Below, piece after piece: positions 1-9,334 of a stretch of DNA of 64,000 nucleotides. Both the position numbers and the translations under genes were made by a program. Positions within the stretch are counted from its first letter, which is position 1. Each line of letters opens with the position of its first letter. The DNA lies in contig CANIPU010000001.1 in assembly GCA_947469485.1 (NCBI GenBank), forward strand, positions 1 through 64,000, read 5' to 3'. A model generated the notes under the pieces. The model saw only the letters and a list, made by a program, of their open reading frames with translations. It made no database searches and was not told where the DNA came from. This DNA comes from Chitinophagaceae bacterium (lineage in GTDB: Bacteria; Bacteroidota; Bacteroidia; Chitinophagales; UBA10324).

Positions 1-630
1 GATGAAATAAATCGGGCGCCGGCTAAAACACAATCTGCTTTGTTTGAAGTAATGGAAGAATTACAAATTACGGTGGATGGAAAAACTTATCCGATGGAAG
101 CCCCATTCATGGTTCTCGCTACACAAAATCCAATTGAACAGGAAGGTACTTACAGATTACCAGAAGCTCAACTCGATCGGTTTTTATTCCGAGCTAAAAT
201 CACATACCCTAATGTAGAACAGGAAGTAATGATACTTCAACGCTTCAAAGAAGATTTCACCATTCGCCAATCAATTGAAGTGAAAGAGGTGATGAATGCA
301 ATTGAAGTTATGAAGTACCGTAAATTGGTGGAACAGGTTTATATAAAAGATGAACTCATCAGCTACATAGCACAAATAATTGTAGCTACACGCAACCATG
401 GTGATTTGTTTCTTGGTGCTTCTCCTCGTGCATCGCTGTCAGTAATGAAAGCAGCGAAAGCAATGGCAGCTATGAGTGGCCGTGAGTTTGTTACGCCTGA
501 CGATATAAGGTTCGTTACGGCACCGGTGTTAAATCACCGTATCATTCTCTCACCCGAAAAAGAAATGGAGGGTGTGGAAATAGAGGATGTAATTAATCAA
601 GTGGTACAGAGTGTTGAAGTGCCGAGGTAA
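1..630 (+). CDS. MoxR family AAA+ ATPase (5' truncated by window edge)
   Basis: The reading frame is open from base 1, so the N-terminus and Walker A lie outside the window. The first visible residues, DEINRAPAK, are the MoxR-type Walker B. ATQNP (sensor 1, about visible residue 40) and LPEAQLDRFL (about 53) follow, then the helical lid with GASPRASL (about 138). MoxR ATPases act as chaperone-like remodelling factors and are usually encoded beside DUF58 and VWA-domain proteins. That holds here, since the next gene is a DUF58 protein starting within about 14 bases of this stop. The substrate is not known. The family call is certain; only the C-terminal two thirds are visible. Confidence 0.95.
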   Translation, partial: DEINRAPAKTQSALFEVMEELQITVDGKTYPMEAPFMVLATQNPIEQEGTYRLPEAQLDRFLFRAKITYPNVEQEVMILQRFKEDFTIRQSIEVKEVMNAIEVMKYRKLVEQVYIKDELISYIAQIIVATRNHGDLFLGASPRASLSVMKAAKAMAAMSGREFVTPDDIRFVTAPVLNHRIILSPEKEMEGVEIEDVINQVVQSVEVPR

Positions 631-643
631 ACATTGTAATCTA

Positions 644-1975
644 TTGAAACTCTTTAAACAGCTCTATCTTACCAATCGGTTTTTCATGGCTATGGCTGCA
701 ATGGTTACAGCGTATGCTGTAAGCTTTGCATATCCGTTTTTATTTTATGTGTGTGATGCAGTTTTGGTTTTGTTTGTCACCGCGTTTATTGCTGATATTT
801 TTTTACTGTTCAATTCGCAGGTAAAAATTAAAGCATCACGCAAAGTGCAACCGGTGTTTTCACTCGGCGAAGTTCAGAATGTGGAATTGCAGATTGAAAA
901 TCTTTCACCATTGAAAATGCATGCACGAGTGATTGATGAATTACCTGAACAATTGCAGGAACGGAATTTTCAATTGCATTTAATCATTGATGAAAATGAA
1001 ACAAAGAAAGTTCGGTATGATGTTCGGCCACTATCAAGAGGCGAATATTTATTCGGAAATATTAATGTATTTCTCCAATCCATAATCAATTTAATTGAAC
1101 GAAGAATTATTGTTGAGTGCGAATCCTCAACCGCTGTTTTTCCAAACATCATTCAAATGAAAAAATTTGAGCTGATGGCTTTTTCTCGCCTCAATACTTT
1201 TCAGGGATTACGACGACTTCGTCGCCTTGGTCATAGTTATGAATTTGAACAGATAAAAGAATATGTGCAGGGCGATGATTACCGCAGCATTAACTGGAAA
1301 GCCACCAGTCGTAAAGCCGACCTGATGGTGAATCAGTTTGAAGATGAACGGTCGCAACAGGTTTATTGCTTGATTGATAAAGGTCGTGCAATGCACATGC
1401 CTTTTAACAATTTGAGTTTACTCGACCATTCAATTAATACTTCGCTCGTGATATTAAATATTGCATTGCGTAAACACGACAAAGCAGGAATGATTTCATT
1501 CGCCGATAAATGTGATGTATTTGTCAAAGCAGAAAAAGGTGGTGCTCAATTGCGAAGAATTTTGGAGCAATTATATCGGGAAAAAGAACGCATGTTTGAA
1601 GCAAATTTTGAAAATCTTTATTCAATTATTCGCAGTACAATAACACAGCGTAGTTTGCTTTTTCTTTTCACAAATTTTGAAAGTTATTATGCAATGGAAC
1701 GGGTAATGCCATTACTGCGTCGTATGAATCTGCGACACTTATTAGTGGTTGTATTTTTCGAAAATACAGAAATAGAAGATTACTCTAAACAGAAAGCAAC
1801 TTCGCTGGAAGAAATATACAATCACACCATAGCTCAAAAATTCTCTGCTGAGAAATTGCAGATAGTTCAACAATTAACTTTATATGGAATTCAGAGTATT
1901 CTTACGCGACCTGAAGAATTAGCGTTGAATACGGTCAATAAATATTTAGAATTGAAATCGAGGGGATTGATTTAA
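644..1975 (+). CDS. DUF58 domain membrane protein, MoxR partner
   Basis: The N-terminus has two hydrophobic segments, then a soluble domain with the DUF58 hallmark GDDYRSINWKATSRK near residue 210 and a following DKGRAM segment that resembles the start of a VWA-like fold. I chose the TTG at 644 because it gives MKLFKQLYLTNRFF, a family-like N-terminus, and sits 13 bases after the MoxR stop. A GTG at 611 would overlap the MoxR gene by 20 bases and add eleven unconserved residues; an ATG at 686 would cut the first helix. MoxR-DUF58 pairs are thought to assemble or regulate membrane-associated complexes, and in Bacteroidota they often precede batA/batB-type genes, which are not seen here. Confidence 0.9.
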   Translation: MKLFKQLYLTNRFFMAMAAMVTAYAVSFAYPFLFYVCDAVLVLFVTAFIADIFLLFNSQVKIKASRKVQPVFSLGEVQNVELQIENLSPLKMHARVIDELPEQLQERNFQLHLIIDENETKKVRYDVRPLSRGEYLFGNINVFLQSIINLIERRIIVECESSTAVFPNIIQMKKFELMAFSRLNTFQGLRRLRRLGHSYEFEQIKEYVQGDDYRSINWKATSRKADLMVNQFEDERSQQVYCLIDKGRAMHMPFNNLSLLDHSINTSLVILNIALRKHDKAGMISFADKCDVFVKAEKGGAQLRRILEQLYREKERMFEANFENLYSIIRSTITQRSLLFLFTNFESYYAMERVMPLLRRMNLRHLLVVVFFENTEIEDYSKQKATSLEEIYNHTIAQKFSAEKLQIVQQLTLYGIQSILTRPEELALNTVNKYLELKSRGLI

Positions 1976-2019
1976 AAATCTCCTTCTATTAAATTCCATA
2001 AGTTTCTTAAAGGTAAAAT

Positions 2020-2457
2020 TTATCTGGAGTGAATTACAAAAGTCTTTGCCAGTTTATCATGTAATGCCTGGTGACGCAAATCGAATGCAGCCATGATATA
2101 TCCAATAAATAAAATAATGGTAGAAATAATTTTAGCGAAATAGCGACCTGTTGCATTAAGAAAAGAAATCCGTTCACCTTGTTCGTTTACTACTTTTATT
2201 CCCATGCTTATTTTCCCAATAGTTCCCAAGCTACTTGAACTTTCCATTCCCGCAAAATATAGCCATCCAACTAAAAAAGAATAAGGGTTGCTTGTAAATG
2301 AATAATAAGATGCACCTCCCAGAAAAATAAGTGCAAGCAATGATGATGCTGCACTAACAATTAAACCATCAATAAAAGCTGCGGCGAAGCGAATCCAAAA
2401 TCCGGCAAAACGAAAATTTTGAATTCGGTTATCATCTAAGTCAAGGATTGTTTCCAT
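2020..2457 (-). CDS. RDD family membrane protein
   Basis: A 145-residue protein with the RDD signature arrangement: an early FAGFWIRFAAAFIDG stretch with the conserved Arg and Asp, about three hydrophobic segments, and an HQALHDKLAKT motif near the C-terminus. RDD proteins are small inner-membrane proteins of mostly unknown role; some have been linked to ion transport. It lies 31 bases downstream of the ABC exporter gene on the same strand, so the two are probably co-transcribed. Nothing in the sequence assigns a substrate. Confidence 0.88.
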   Translation of the reverse strand: METILDLDDNRIQNFRFAGFWIRFAAAFIDGLIVSAASSLLALIFLGGASYYSFTSNPYSFLVGWLYFAGMESSSSLGTIGKISMGIKVVNEQGERISFLNATGRYFAKIISTIILFIGYIMAAFDLRHQALHDKLAKTFVIHSR

Positions 2458-2488
2458 AAAAAATTATTAAAAAAGAAAGTTGTTTTGG

Positions 2489-4312
2489 CTAAGCAAATGC
2501 CTGCAAGTCTACCAATTTTTTATATAAACCATTTTGTATTAATAATTGCGAATGTGTTCCACGCTCTTCAATTCTTCCCTGATTTAAAACAATAATTTCA
2601 TCAGCATGCTGAACAGTTGAAAGTCGGTGGGCAATTACGACAGCAGTGTGGTCCTTCAATAAATTATTTAATGCTTCCTGAACCAATTGTTCTGATTCTG
2701 TATCCAACGAAGATGTTGCTTCATCTAAAATTAATATAGGCGGATTTCGAAGCACCGCTCTCGCTATGGTTATTCTTTGCCTTTCGCCTCCACTCAACCT
2801 GTTTCCGCGGTCACCAATTATTGTTTGATAACCTTTCTCCTTTTTTATAATGAAGTTATGAGCATTCGCAACTTTAGCTGCTCGGATAACTTCTTCTTCA
2901 GTAATACCTGTTAATCCAAATGCAATGTTGTTAAATAGTGTATCGTTAAAGAGAACGGCCTCTTGAGTTACCATTCCGAACATACTTCTTAGTTCGTCAA
3001 GTTTGTAATCACGTAAATCATTTCCATCTAATAAAATAGTTCCTTCTACAGGGTCATAAAACCTAGGCAACATATCCGCAATGGTTGATTTTCCTGCGCC
3101 GGATGGTCCTACCAACGCAATCATTTTACCTTTTTTAATTGTCAGATTAATATTATGTAAAACCGATTTTCCTTCTGCATGAGAAAAACCAATATTCCTT
3201 AATTCAATACTTTGTTTAAAAGACGAAACACTTTTTGCATTTTCTTTTTCAATGATTCTTATTTCAGCTTCCATTATGTGTTGAATGCGGTCAGCCGAAG
3301 CCATTCCTTTTTGAATGTTGTAGTAAGCCGTTGATAGTGATTTTGCCGGATTAATTATTTGCGAGAAGATGACTACAAAATTTATAAAAGCCGCTGCTTG
3401 TAATGACTGATCGTTTTCTAAAACTAATTTCCCTCCATAATATAATACCATTACAACAACTGAAATACCTAAGAATTCAGAAAGCGGAGATGATAAATCT
3501 TTTTTTCGCTGCATGCTTTTCGATAAACGATAAAATTTCATATTGTCGCTACCAAATTTATTCTCCAGGTATTTTTCAGCTCTGAATGCTTTGACTATTC
3601 TGTTTCCTGAAATTGTTTCATCTAAAAGGGAAAGCAAATCGCCCAGCAATTGTTGCCCTTTTACAGATTGACGCTTTAACAGTCGACCAATTCTTCCAAT
3701 AATTAATCCGGTAACAGGCAGAATAATTAATACAAACAAAGTGAGTTGAGGACTTATATAAATCATCGCCCCAAGAGATACGATAATTGCCACAGGTTCT
3801 TTAAATAGACTCTCAATAAAATTCATTATTGACCAATCAATTTCCTGCACATCTGTAGTACATCGTGAAATAATATCTCCTTTCCTTCCTTCTGTAAAAA
3901 ACGAAACCGGAAGAATTAAAATCTTTTTAAAAATATTATTCCGAATGTTTCGGATTACCCCGTGCCGCATGGGGGCTACAAAATAAAGAGCGGCAAATCG
4001 CGCTAAATTTTTTAGAAAAAACAAAACCAATACACAAATACATAAAAAAACGAGAGCATTAACTTCTCCTTCTTCATTAATTATTACACCAAGTTTGTAA
4101 TTGAAATATCCCAACAACCCGTTAATTGACAAATGAAGTCCGGGATCGTTAACCGGAGGAGTTACCTGTTTAAATAAAACCTGCAAAAAAGGGAACAACA
4201 TAGCCATGCTGAAAACCGAAAAAAATTGCGAAATGACATTAAATAATACATTTAATAAAATGTTGCCCCAGTATGGGCGGGCATATTTAAGTAGTAAATT
4301 CAATTTCTTCAT
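2489..4312 (-). CDS. MsbA-like ABC exporter (fused permease and ATPase)
   Basis: A 607-residue half-transporter of normal length. The N-terminal half has about six membrane helices (ABC type 1 exporter fold). The C-terminal half is the ATPase: Walker A GPSGAGKS near residue 400, signature LSGGERQR near 505, Walker B ILILDEATSSLD near 525 and the H-loop AHRLST near 558. It should work as a homodimer in the inner membrane. In Bacteroidota such proteins are the usual candidates for lipid A or lipid flipping (MsbA), but peptide or drug exporters look the same, so the substrate is inferred. An RDD gene follows; rbfA is divergent, with a 49-base gap holding both start regions. Confidence 0.92.
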   Translation of the reverse strand: MKKLNLLLKYARPYWGNILLNVLFNVISQFFSVFSMAMLFPFLQVLFKQVTPPVNDPGLHLSINGLLGYFNYKLGVIINEEGEVNALVFLCICVLVLFFLKNLARFAALYFVAPMRHGVIRNIRNNIFKKILILPVSFFTEGRKGDIISRCTTDVQEIDWSIMNFIESLFKEPVAIIVSLGAMIYISPQLTLFVLIILPVTGLIIGRIGRLLKRQSVKGQQLLGDLLSLLDETISGNRIVKAFRAEKYLENKFGSDNMKFYRLSKSMQRKKDLSSPLSEFLGISVVVMVLYYGGKLVLENDQSLQAAAFINFVVIFSQIINPAKSLSTAYYNIQKGMASADRIQHIMEAEIRIIEKENAKSVSSFKQSIELRNIGFSHAEGKSVLHNINLTIKKGKMIALVGPSGAGKSTIADMLPRFYDPVEGTILLDGNDLRDYKLDELRSMFGMVTQEAVLFNDTLFNNIAFGLTGITEEEVIRAAKVANAHNFIIKKEKGYQTIIGDRGNRLSGGERQRITIARAVLRNPPILILDEATSSLDTESEQLVQEALNNLLKDHTAVVIAHRLSTVQHADEIIVLNQGRIEERGTHSQLLIQNGLYKKLVDLQAFA

Positions 4313-4361
4313 CAGGGTGTAAAGTTAGCACTAAGATTAACTTTACATTTGCACAATTATT

Positions 4362-4712
4362 ATGAACAACATAAGACAGAAAAAAATAGGCGAACTCATT
4401 CGCAAAGAGTTAAGTACAATATTTCAACGAAATGGTACAACAACACATGGCGGTGGAATGGTTACAATCACATCGGTTGATGTAACTCCAGACCTGATGA
4501 TTGCCAGAGTATATCTCAGTTTATTTAATATTAAAAATTCCGAAAAATTCCTGGAGGAATTGACTGAAAAAATGCATGAATTGCGGGGGCAATTAGGTCA
4601 TGAAATTCGTCATCAGGTTCGACACATCCCTGAATTGGAGTTCAGGCTTGATGATACCTTAAATAATGTTTTTCGATTAGAAGAATTATTAAAAAAGAAT
4701 AAGGAGAAATAA
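4362..4712 (+). CDS. rbfA: Ribosome-binding factor A
   Basis: A 116-residue protein starting MNNIRQKKIGELIRKELSTI, the typical RbfA N-terminal helix, followed by the KH-like fold with TSVDVTPDLMIARVYLS and the C-terminal helix pair ending in a lysine-rich tail. RbfA binds the 30S subunit near the 5' end of 16S rRNA and is needed for late small-subunit maturation. Length and composition are normal. It is followed after only five bases by a LolC/E-like permease gene, an arrangement that suggests co-transcription. Confidence 0.96.
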   Translation: MNNIRQKKIGELIRKELSTIFQRNGTTTHGGGMVTITSVDVTPDLMIARVYLSLFNIKNSEKFLEELTEKMHELRGQLGHEIRHQVRHIPELEFRLDDTLNNVFRLEELLKKNKEK

Positions 4713-4717
4713 GTTCA

Positions 4718-5944
4718 ATGCATCTTCCTTCGCTGTTTGCGCGCCGCTACCTTGTTTCAAAGAAATCGACTCAGGCCATTAATATATTGAGTGGAATTTC
4801 TGTTTTAGGTATGTTGGTTGGTAGTATGGGATTGGTTTTGGTACTTTCAGTTTTTAATGGGTTTGAAAGCTTAGTTGTTTCTTTATACGACAAATTTTAC
4901 CCTGAAATTATTATTTCTCCAAAATCAGGAAAATTTTTCAATGAAAGCAGTATTCATTATGATGACTTGAAAAAAGTTAATGGTATTAAAGCCTATTCAC
5001 TTCAATTAGAAGAAAAAACGCTGCTTCGCTATGGCGATAATCAATATATCGCAACCGTCCGAGGGGTTGATACTAATTTCATAAAAGTAAATTCAATGAA
5101 AAACTCCATGTTTCATGGCCAGTTTTTGTTGCATAATAACGGAAGCTCTTTTGCTGTAGTTGGCGCCGGAATCGAACAGGCTCTTGGATTAAATTATGAT
5201 AATCCATTTAATGAATTATCTATCTATATTCCTAAAAAAGGAGTGAGTTATGTACTAAATCCGGAAGATGCATTCAATAGAGAATTAATTCGGCCTATGG
5301 GGAGTTTCAGTATTCAACAGGAGTTTGATATGGAGTATGTTTTTGTCCCGATTGAATTCATGCGCACATTATTAAACGAGTCCTCATCAGTTTCAGCAAT
5401 TTCAATTGCAATTAATCCAGACGCCAATGTTGCAGAAATAAAAAAAGAACTAAAAAATATTTGCGGCAATAATTTTGAAATTTTAGACCGCTATGAACAA
5501 AACAAATCTTTATATGCAATAATGAGAATTGAAAAATGGGTTGTCTATGCTATCCTAACTTTCATATTGATTGTTGCAGCTTTTAATATTATAGGTTCTC
5601 TATCTATGCTCATTATTGATAAAAGAAAAGATATAAATATTTTACGGGTGATGGGTGCCGACCTTCCATCAATAAAAAAAATATTTCTTTTCGAAGGAAT
5701 TTTACTCTCTTTTATTGGGTGTGCTTTTGGATTTATTATTTCTGTTATTCTGATTTTATTACAGGAAAAATTCGGGTTGATTGAAATTGGTGGCGGAACT
5801 TTTGTTGTAAGTTCCTATCCGGTTAAAATGCAATTAATGGATTTTATATTGGTTTTTTTTACTGTTATGAGCATTGGTGTTATTGCATCGTGGATTCCAA
5901 TGATGCGAAAAATGAATAATCCTACCAGATTATCATTCGAATAA
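4718..5944 (+). CDS. FtsX-like ABC permease, LolC/LolE type
   Basis: A 408-residue protein with one N-terminal membrane helix (about 22-45) preceded by FARRYLVSKKSTQAINILSG, a large periplasmic domain (about 45-265), and three C-terminal helices (about 275-300, 320-345, 375-395). This is the MacB/FtsX permease layout, and the N-terminal FARRY motif is typical of LolC/LolE, which extract lipoproteins from the inner membrane for outer-membrane delivery. The cognate ATPase (LolD) is not beside it. It sits directly after rbfA. Lipoprotein release is inferred from the family. Confidence 0.9.
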   Translation: MHLPSLFARRYLVSKKSTQAINILSGISVLGMLVGSMGLVLVLSVFNGFESLVVSLYDKFYPEIIISPKSGKFFNESSIHYDDLKKVNGIKAYSLQLEEKTLLRYGDNQYIATVRGVDTNFIKVNSMKNSMFHGQFLLHNNGSSFAVVGAGIEQALGLNYDNPFNELSIYIPKKGVSYVLNPEDAFNRELIRPMGSFSIQQEFDMEYVFVPIEFMRTLLNESSSVSAISIAINPDANVAEIKKELKNICGNNFEILDRYEQNKSLYAIMRIEKWVVYAILTFILIVAAFNIIGSLSMLIIDKRKDINILRVMGADLPSIKKIFLFEGILLSFIGCAFGFIISVILILLQEKFGLIEIGGGTFVVSSYPVKMQLMDFILVFFTVMSIGVIASWIPMMRKMNNPTRLSFE

Positions 5945-5993
5945 ATATTGAATCCTTAATCCGGGAATTAAAAAATTTTCAACTTTTTAAAAT

Positions 5994-6026
5994 AAAAAAA
6001 GGGACTGAAAATTCAATCCCTTTTAA
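5994..6026. terminator. Bidirectional rho-independent terminator
   Basis: An 8-bp stem AAAAGGGA/TCCCTTTT with an inner TGAA/TTCA extension lies between two convergent genes. The A-run on one side and T-run on the other give a U-tract on either strand, so it can end both the rbfA-permease transcript and the LytTR transcript. Confidence 0.8.
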
Positions 6027-6048
6027 TTATTCAAACCAATTAAACTAA

Positions 6049-6492
6049 CTAAAAACTTGCTGCCATCATCACTTTGAACAAACGAACAAATGAAGAAGCT
6101 TTTCTTCTTGAAACTTCAATCAAACTTCCGTCATACAACATAACTTTTTTAACTTTATCAGTAATAACCTCTTTTACCTGACTTAAATTTACAATATGCG
6201 ATTTGTGTATTCTTTGAAAAAAACGCGAGTCCAATTGACGAGCATGGTAACTTAGATTATGAGAACTGAAAAACCGAGTTCCATCTGCAAAATAAAACAT
6301 AGAATAACTTTTTGCTGCTTCAACCCTTACAATTTTATTGTATGGAATTACTAAGGCACCTTCTTTAAATGATTTTAATACAACATAATCACTTAACCCT
6401 CCGGGTTTATTGATTTCAGGTTTTAAAAACGAATTAAAATTTCCTGGAAAAGTGTTTACTGAGGGAGTAGCGAAATTTGGTTGTGGGGTCAT
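6049..6492 (-). CDS. Stand-alone LytTR-type DNA-binding protein
   Basis: A 147-residue protein whose last 100 residues form a LytTR domain: IVRVEAAKSYSMFYFADG, then FQRIHKSHIVNL and a basic C-terminal part. LytTR domains bind DNA through a beta-strand fold and usually sit behind a receiver domain. Here the first 45 residues are proline- and asparagine-rich and contain no receiver or membrane segment. It is therefore probably a constitutive or ligand-independent regulator, or it pairs with partners elsewhere. Target genes cannot be read from the sequence. It is transcribed alone and divergently from the acylphosphatase gene. Confidence 0.9.
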   Translation of the reverse strand: MTPQPNFATPSVNTFPGNFNSFLKPEINKPGGLSDYVVLKSFKEGALVIPYNKIVRVEAAKSYSMFYFADGTRFFSSHNLSYHARQLDSRFFQRIHKSHIVNLSQVKEVITDKVKKVMLYDGSLIEVSRRKASSFVRLFKVMMAASF

Positions 6493-6590
6493 GGTGTAGA
6501 GGTTTTTTAATCAGTAAAATTATTTGTGTTTTGATTATTTATTTTGCTTCCACTAATGTATTAGACACTACAACCGCTTTCAACTTAAAT

Positions 6591-6869
6591 ATGCTGAACA
6601 GGAAAAACAGGGTGCTGAAAATGACAGGTAATGTACAAGGAGTATTTTATAGAGCTACTGCTCATAAAATTGCTAATGAAATAGGAGTATTTGGATTTGT
6701 AACAAATATGGCGGATGGCTCAGTCTCAATTGAAGCAGAAGGAACCGATGAACAATTAATAAAGATGATTGAATGGTGTAAAAAAGGTCCTCCCAATGCA
6801 AAGGTCATTGAAATTAATATTCAAGATGGGATTTTTAAGGGGTACAAAAATTTCAATATTCGTTATTGA
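6591..6869 (+). CDS. acyP: Acylphosphatase
   Basis: A 92-residue protein, the usual acylphosphatase length. It has the signature GNVQGVFYRATAHKIA with the catalytic Arg in FYR, and GFVTNMADGSVSIEAEG with the catalytic Asn. The enzyme hydrolyses acyl phosphates such as acetyl phosphate. I chose the ATG at 6591; the frame stays open upstream to 6477, but that extension overlaps the divergent LytTR start, is unlike the family and is better read as leader. Confidence 0.92.
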   Translation: MLNRKNRVLKMTGNVQGVFYRATAHKIANEIGVFGFVTNMADGSVSIEAEGTDEQLIKMIEWCKKGPPNAKVIEINIQDGIFKGYKNFNIRY

Positions 6870-6879
6870 AATTTATTTT

Positions 6880-7587
6880 TCACTTAGAATACATTAAAAA
6901 CACAGTCGGTTTATGGTGCAGGTCGGGTTTATTTTTTTTCCATTCAGAAATGGCTTGTGTTTTAATAAATTCAGTTGGCATAGTTAAATCAGCTGCTATA
7001 CATAATAAGGTTTTTGTTGAGCAGGTTTTTAAAATATCTTCGAAAAGAGAATTATTCCGGTAAGGTGTTTCTATAAAAATCTGCGTTTCATTTTTTGAAA
7101 CTGCTGTGGCCTCCATTTTTTTAATTGAATCAATTCTATCAGAAGATTTAATTGGTATATATCCATTAAACCGAAATTGTTGCCCGTTGAATCCTGACGC
7201 AATTAATGCTAACAGAATAGAAGATGGTCCACTTAGTGGCTTCACATTAATATTCAATTGATGTGCTTCTTTAACCCAAAAACTTCCTGGGTCAGCAATG
7301 CAAGGCATTCCAGCTTCTGAAATCAATCCTACATCGTTTCCATTTAATATTTTATCAAATACAATTTTTTGAGTTGAATCAGGAGTGTTTTTATCCATCA
7401 ACACCAAACTGTTTTCTGTAAATTCTTTTTTATAACCAATACTCCTTAAGTAGCGCCTAGCGCTTTTTTCATTTTCAACAATAAATAAATCTATTTGCTG
7501 AACAACATCTTTTATTTCCTGTGAAATTATATTTAAAGTATTCTCACCTAATGTTGCAGGAATTAAAAACAATGTACCTTTCTTCAT
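6880..7587 (-). CDS. RsmI-like SAM-dependent methyltransferase
   Basis: A 235-residue tetrapyrrole-methylase-fold protein. The N-terminal MKKGTLFLIPATLGENT strand and ISEAGMPCIADPGS match the RsmI signature (SDAGTPxISDPG in the canonical enzyme), and PLSGPSSILLALIASG forms the second SAM-binding element. RsmI 2'-O-methylates C1402 of 16S rRNA. This version is about 50 residues shorter than E. coli RsmI, as is common in Bacteroidota, and lacks the C-terminal extension, so the exact rRNA target is inferred. It ends 11 bases from the convergent acylphosphatase stop. Confidence 0.85.
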   Translation of the reverse strand: MKKGTLFLIPATLGENTLNIISQEIKDVVQQIDLFIVENEKSARRYLRSIGYKKEFTENSLVLMDKNTPDSTQKIVFDKILNGNDVGLISEAGMPCIADPGSFWVKEAHQLNINVKPLSGPSSILLALIASGFNGQQFRFNGYIPIKSSDRIDSIKKMEATAVSKNETQIFIETPYRNNSLFEDILKTCSTKTLLCIAADLTMPTEFIKTQAISEWKKNKPDLHHKPTVFLMYSK

Positions 7588-7617
7588 TCAGGTGTTGAAA
7601 ATAACTCTAAACTCACA

Positions 7618-8229
7618 ATGAAAAATAAATTTCAAAAACTTCCTGAAAATTTTTACCAAAGAAATGATGTAACCATTATAAGCAAAGAACTCTTAGGCAA
7701 ATTTTTAATTTCAGATATTGACGGAATTGTAACCGGAGGAATGATAACTGAAGTTGAGGCATATAATGGTATATCAGATAAAGCATCACACGCGTTTGGT
7801 GGGAGAAGGACAAATAGAACTGAAACGATGTATGGAAAAGGCGGAATATGTTATGTTTATCTATGTTATGGAATACATCACCTGTTTAATGTGGTTACAA
7901 ATAAAATTAATATTCCACATGCAGTTTTGATTCGTGCAATTGAACCAATTATTGGCATTGATGAAATGTTAAAAAGAAGAAAAAAAATTAATATTCAGCC
8001 AACTTTAACTTCAGGTCCTGGTTCAATGAGTTCTTCACTCGGAATAAAAACTTCAGATTCAGGTTCGGATTTATGTGGCAACAGAATTTACATTGAAGAT
8101 AGAGGAATAAATATTTCGGACAGCAAAATTATAAGTACAAAAAGAGTAGGTGTTGACTATGCAGGTAAAGATGCCCTATTGAAATATCGTTTCTATATAA
8201 AAGGAAATAAGTTTATTAGTAAACCTTAA
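7618..8229 (+). CDS. DNA-3-methyladenine (alkyladenine) glycosylase
   Basis: A 203-residue protein of the AAG/MPG family. MITEVEAYNG carries the catalytic Glu, and ASHAFGGRRTNRTETMYGKGG and CYVYLCYGIHHLFNVV are the hallmark segments. C-terminal RVGVDYAGKDALLKYRFYI closes the fold. The enzyme removes alkylated purines and hypoxanthine to start base-excision repair. Its stop codon overlaps the stop of the convergent PorP/SprF gene, so the two transcripts share an end. It is divergent from the RsmI-like gene with a 30-base gap. Confidence 0.95.
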   Translation: MKNKFQKLPENFYQRNDVTIISKELLGKFLISDIDGIVTGGMITEVEAYNGISDKASHAFGGRRTNRTETMYGKGGICYVYLCYGIHHLFNVVTNKINIPHAVLIRAIEPIIGIDEMLKRRKKINIQPTLTSGPGSMSSSLGIKTSDSGSDLCGNRIYIEDRGINISDSKIISTKRVGVDYAGKDALLKYRFYIKGNKFISKP

Positions 8230-9245
8230 AATTTCGGACAATAAGTTTTACGCATTTTCTTTGATTGAACGAGATTGTTATAAATGATTGCAATCTCAAA
8301 TCCTCCCTGACCATTTGTTGGGTTGGCCAATGTACTTGTTGTAATGTCGTAACTTACTCCTGCTTTTAAGCTTTTGGTTATCATTCCAATTGTAGGAATT
8401 ATTGATTCATTATATCGGGCAAAAGCTCCTACATAAATTACTGTACCAACCTTTCTCTTATTTTCTGTAAAATTCAAACCAAAAGCTGCTCCACCAACAA
8501 ATTCTTTTGAAGGCCCTTGAAATTGATATTCAATTGCCGGAAACATATAAACTTTGTTATTGAACCCGAATGTTGCACTGGCATGAGCCACTTGTCTAGA
8601 ATACAATTCGTTCAATTCTAATTTTTGCTTTAATGATTCGTTGGGTTTGTTTAAGTGAAATGCCCCGAATCCAAATGATATTTGAGAGTATTTATTTAAC
8701 TGACCATTGAAAGCAACCCCCATTCCTATATCACCATAAATAGTACTATTTATTAAATTTTCATTGCTATAAATTCCATTATCAAATCCTTCTCCGGTAA
8801 ATTGATTGCCAAAAAATAATTTTTCCGGGTCAATGCCTTTCTGAGTAAACCCACCTTGCAGGCCAAAAGAAATGTGATAATTATTTGATCCATCCAATGT
8901 TTGATGATATGCGATTGAGCCCTGAACATGCATTGTAGAAAGATTTCCGTCTCCAGCAACATCATTTAAAACAAGCACTCCTAATCCTAAAGAATTTCCG
9001 CGAAACCTTCCTCTCATTAATTGAAAATCAGCAAATATTGATGGCGTAGAATATACAGATGGCGCACTAATTGAACCCCATTGATTTCTATAATTTAAAC
9101 CAACACGCGCTGTTCCACCCATATTTCCTGTTAACGCAGGATCCTGAGTAAGAGGAGAATAATAAAACTGAGAAAAATGCCAATCCTGTGCGTTGACATT
9201 TAAACTTAATACTAAAATAAAAACAATGGAAGTAAAAAATTTCAT
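8226..9245 (-). CDS. PorP/SprF family type IX secretion membrane protein
   Basis: A 339-residue outer-membrane barrel with a signal peptide (MKFFTSIVFILVLSLNVNAQ) and the family opening DWHFSQFYYSPLTQDPALTGNMGG. PorP/SprF proteins are outer-membrane components of T9SS and gliding machinery; the paralogues often attach or secrete particular T9SS cargo such as SprB. The window has no adjacent SprB-like gene, so its partner is unknown. The C-terminus YNNLVQSKKMRKTYCPKF is short and polar. Confidence 0.92.
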   Translation of the reverse strand: MKFFTSIVFILVLSLNVNAQDWHFSQFYYSPLTQDPALTGNMGGTARVGLNYRNQWGSISAPSVYSTPSIFADFQLMRGRFRGNSLGLGVLVLNDVAGDGNLSTMHVQGSIAYHQTLDGSNNYHISFGLQGGFTQKGIDPEKLFFGNQFTGEGFDNGIYSNENLINSTIYGDIGMGVAFNGQLNKYSQISFGFGAFHLNKPNESLKQKLELNELYSRQVAHASATFGFNNKVYMFPAIEYQFQGPSKEFVGGAAFGLNFTENKRKVGTVIYVGAFARYNESIIPTIGMITKSLKAGVSYDITTSTLANPTNGQGGFEIAIIYNNLVQSKKMRKTYCPKF

Positions 9246-9334
9246 GGGCTTACTATTGTTTTGACAACGAAGTTAATGACTTAAAATTATTTGGAAAGTT
9301 ATCATTTTTTTTGATTCAAAAATCAATTTCTTTT

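Noticed and set aside
6477-6590. In-frame upstream extension of the acylphosphatase
   Set aside because: It overlaps the divergent LytTR start, is not similar to the family, and the ATG at 6591 gives the standard 92-residue length.
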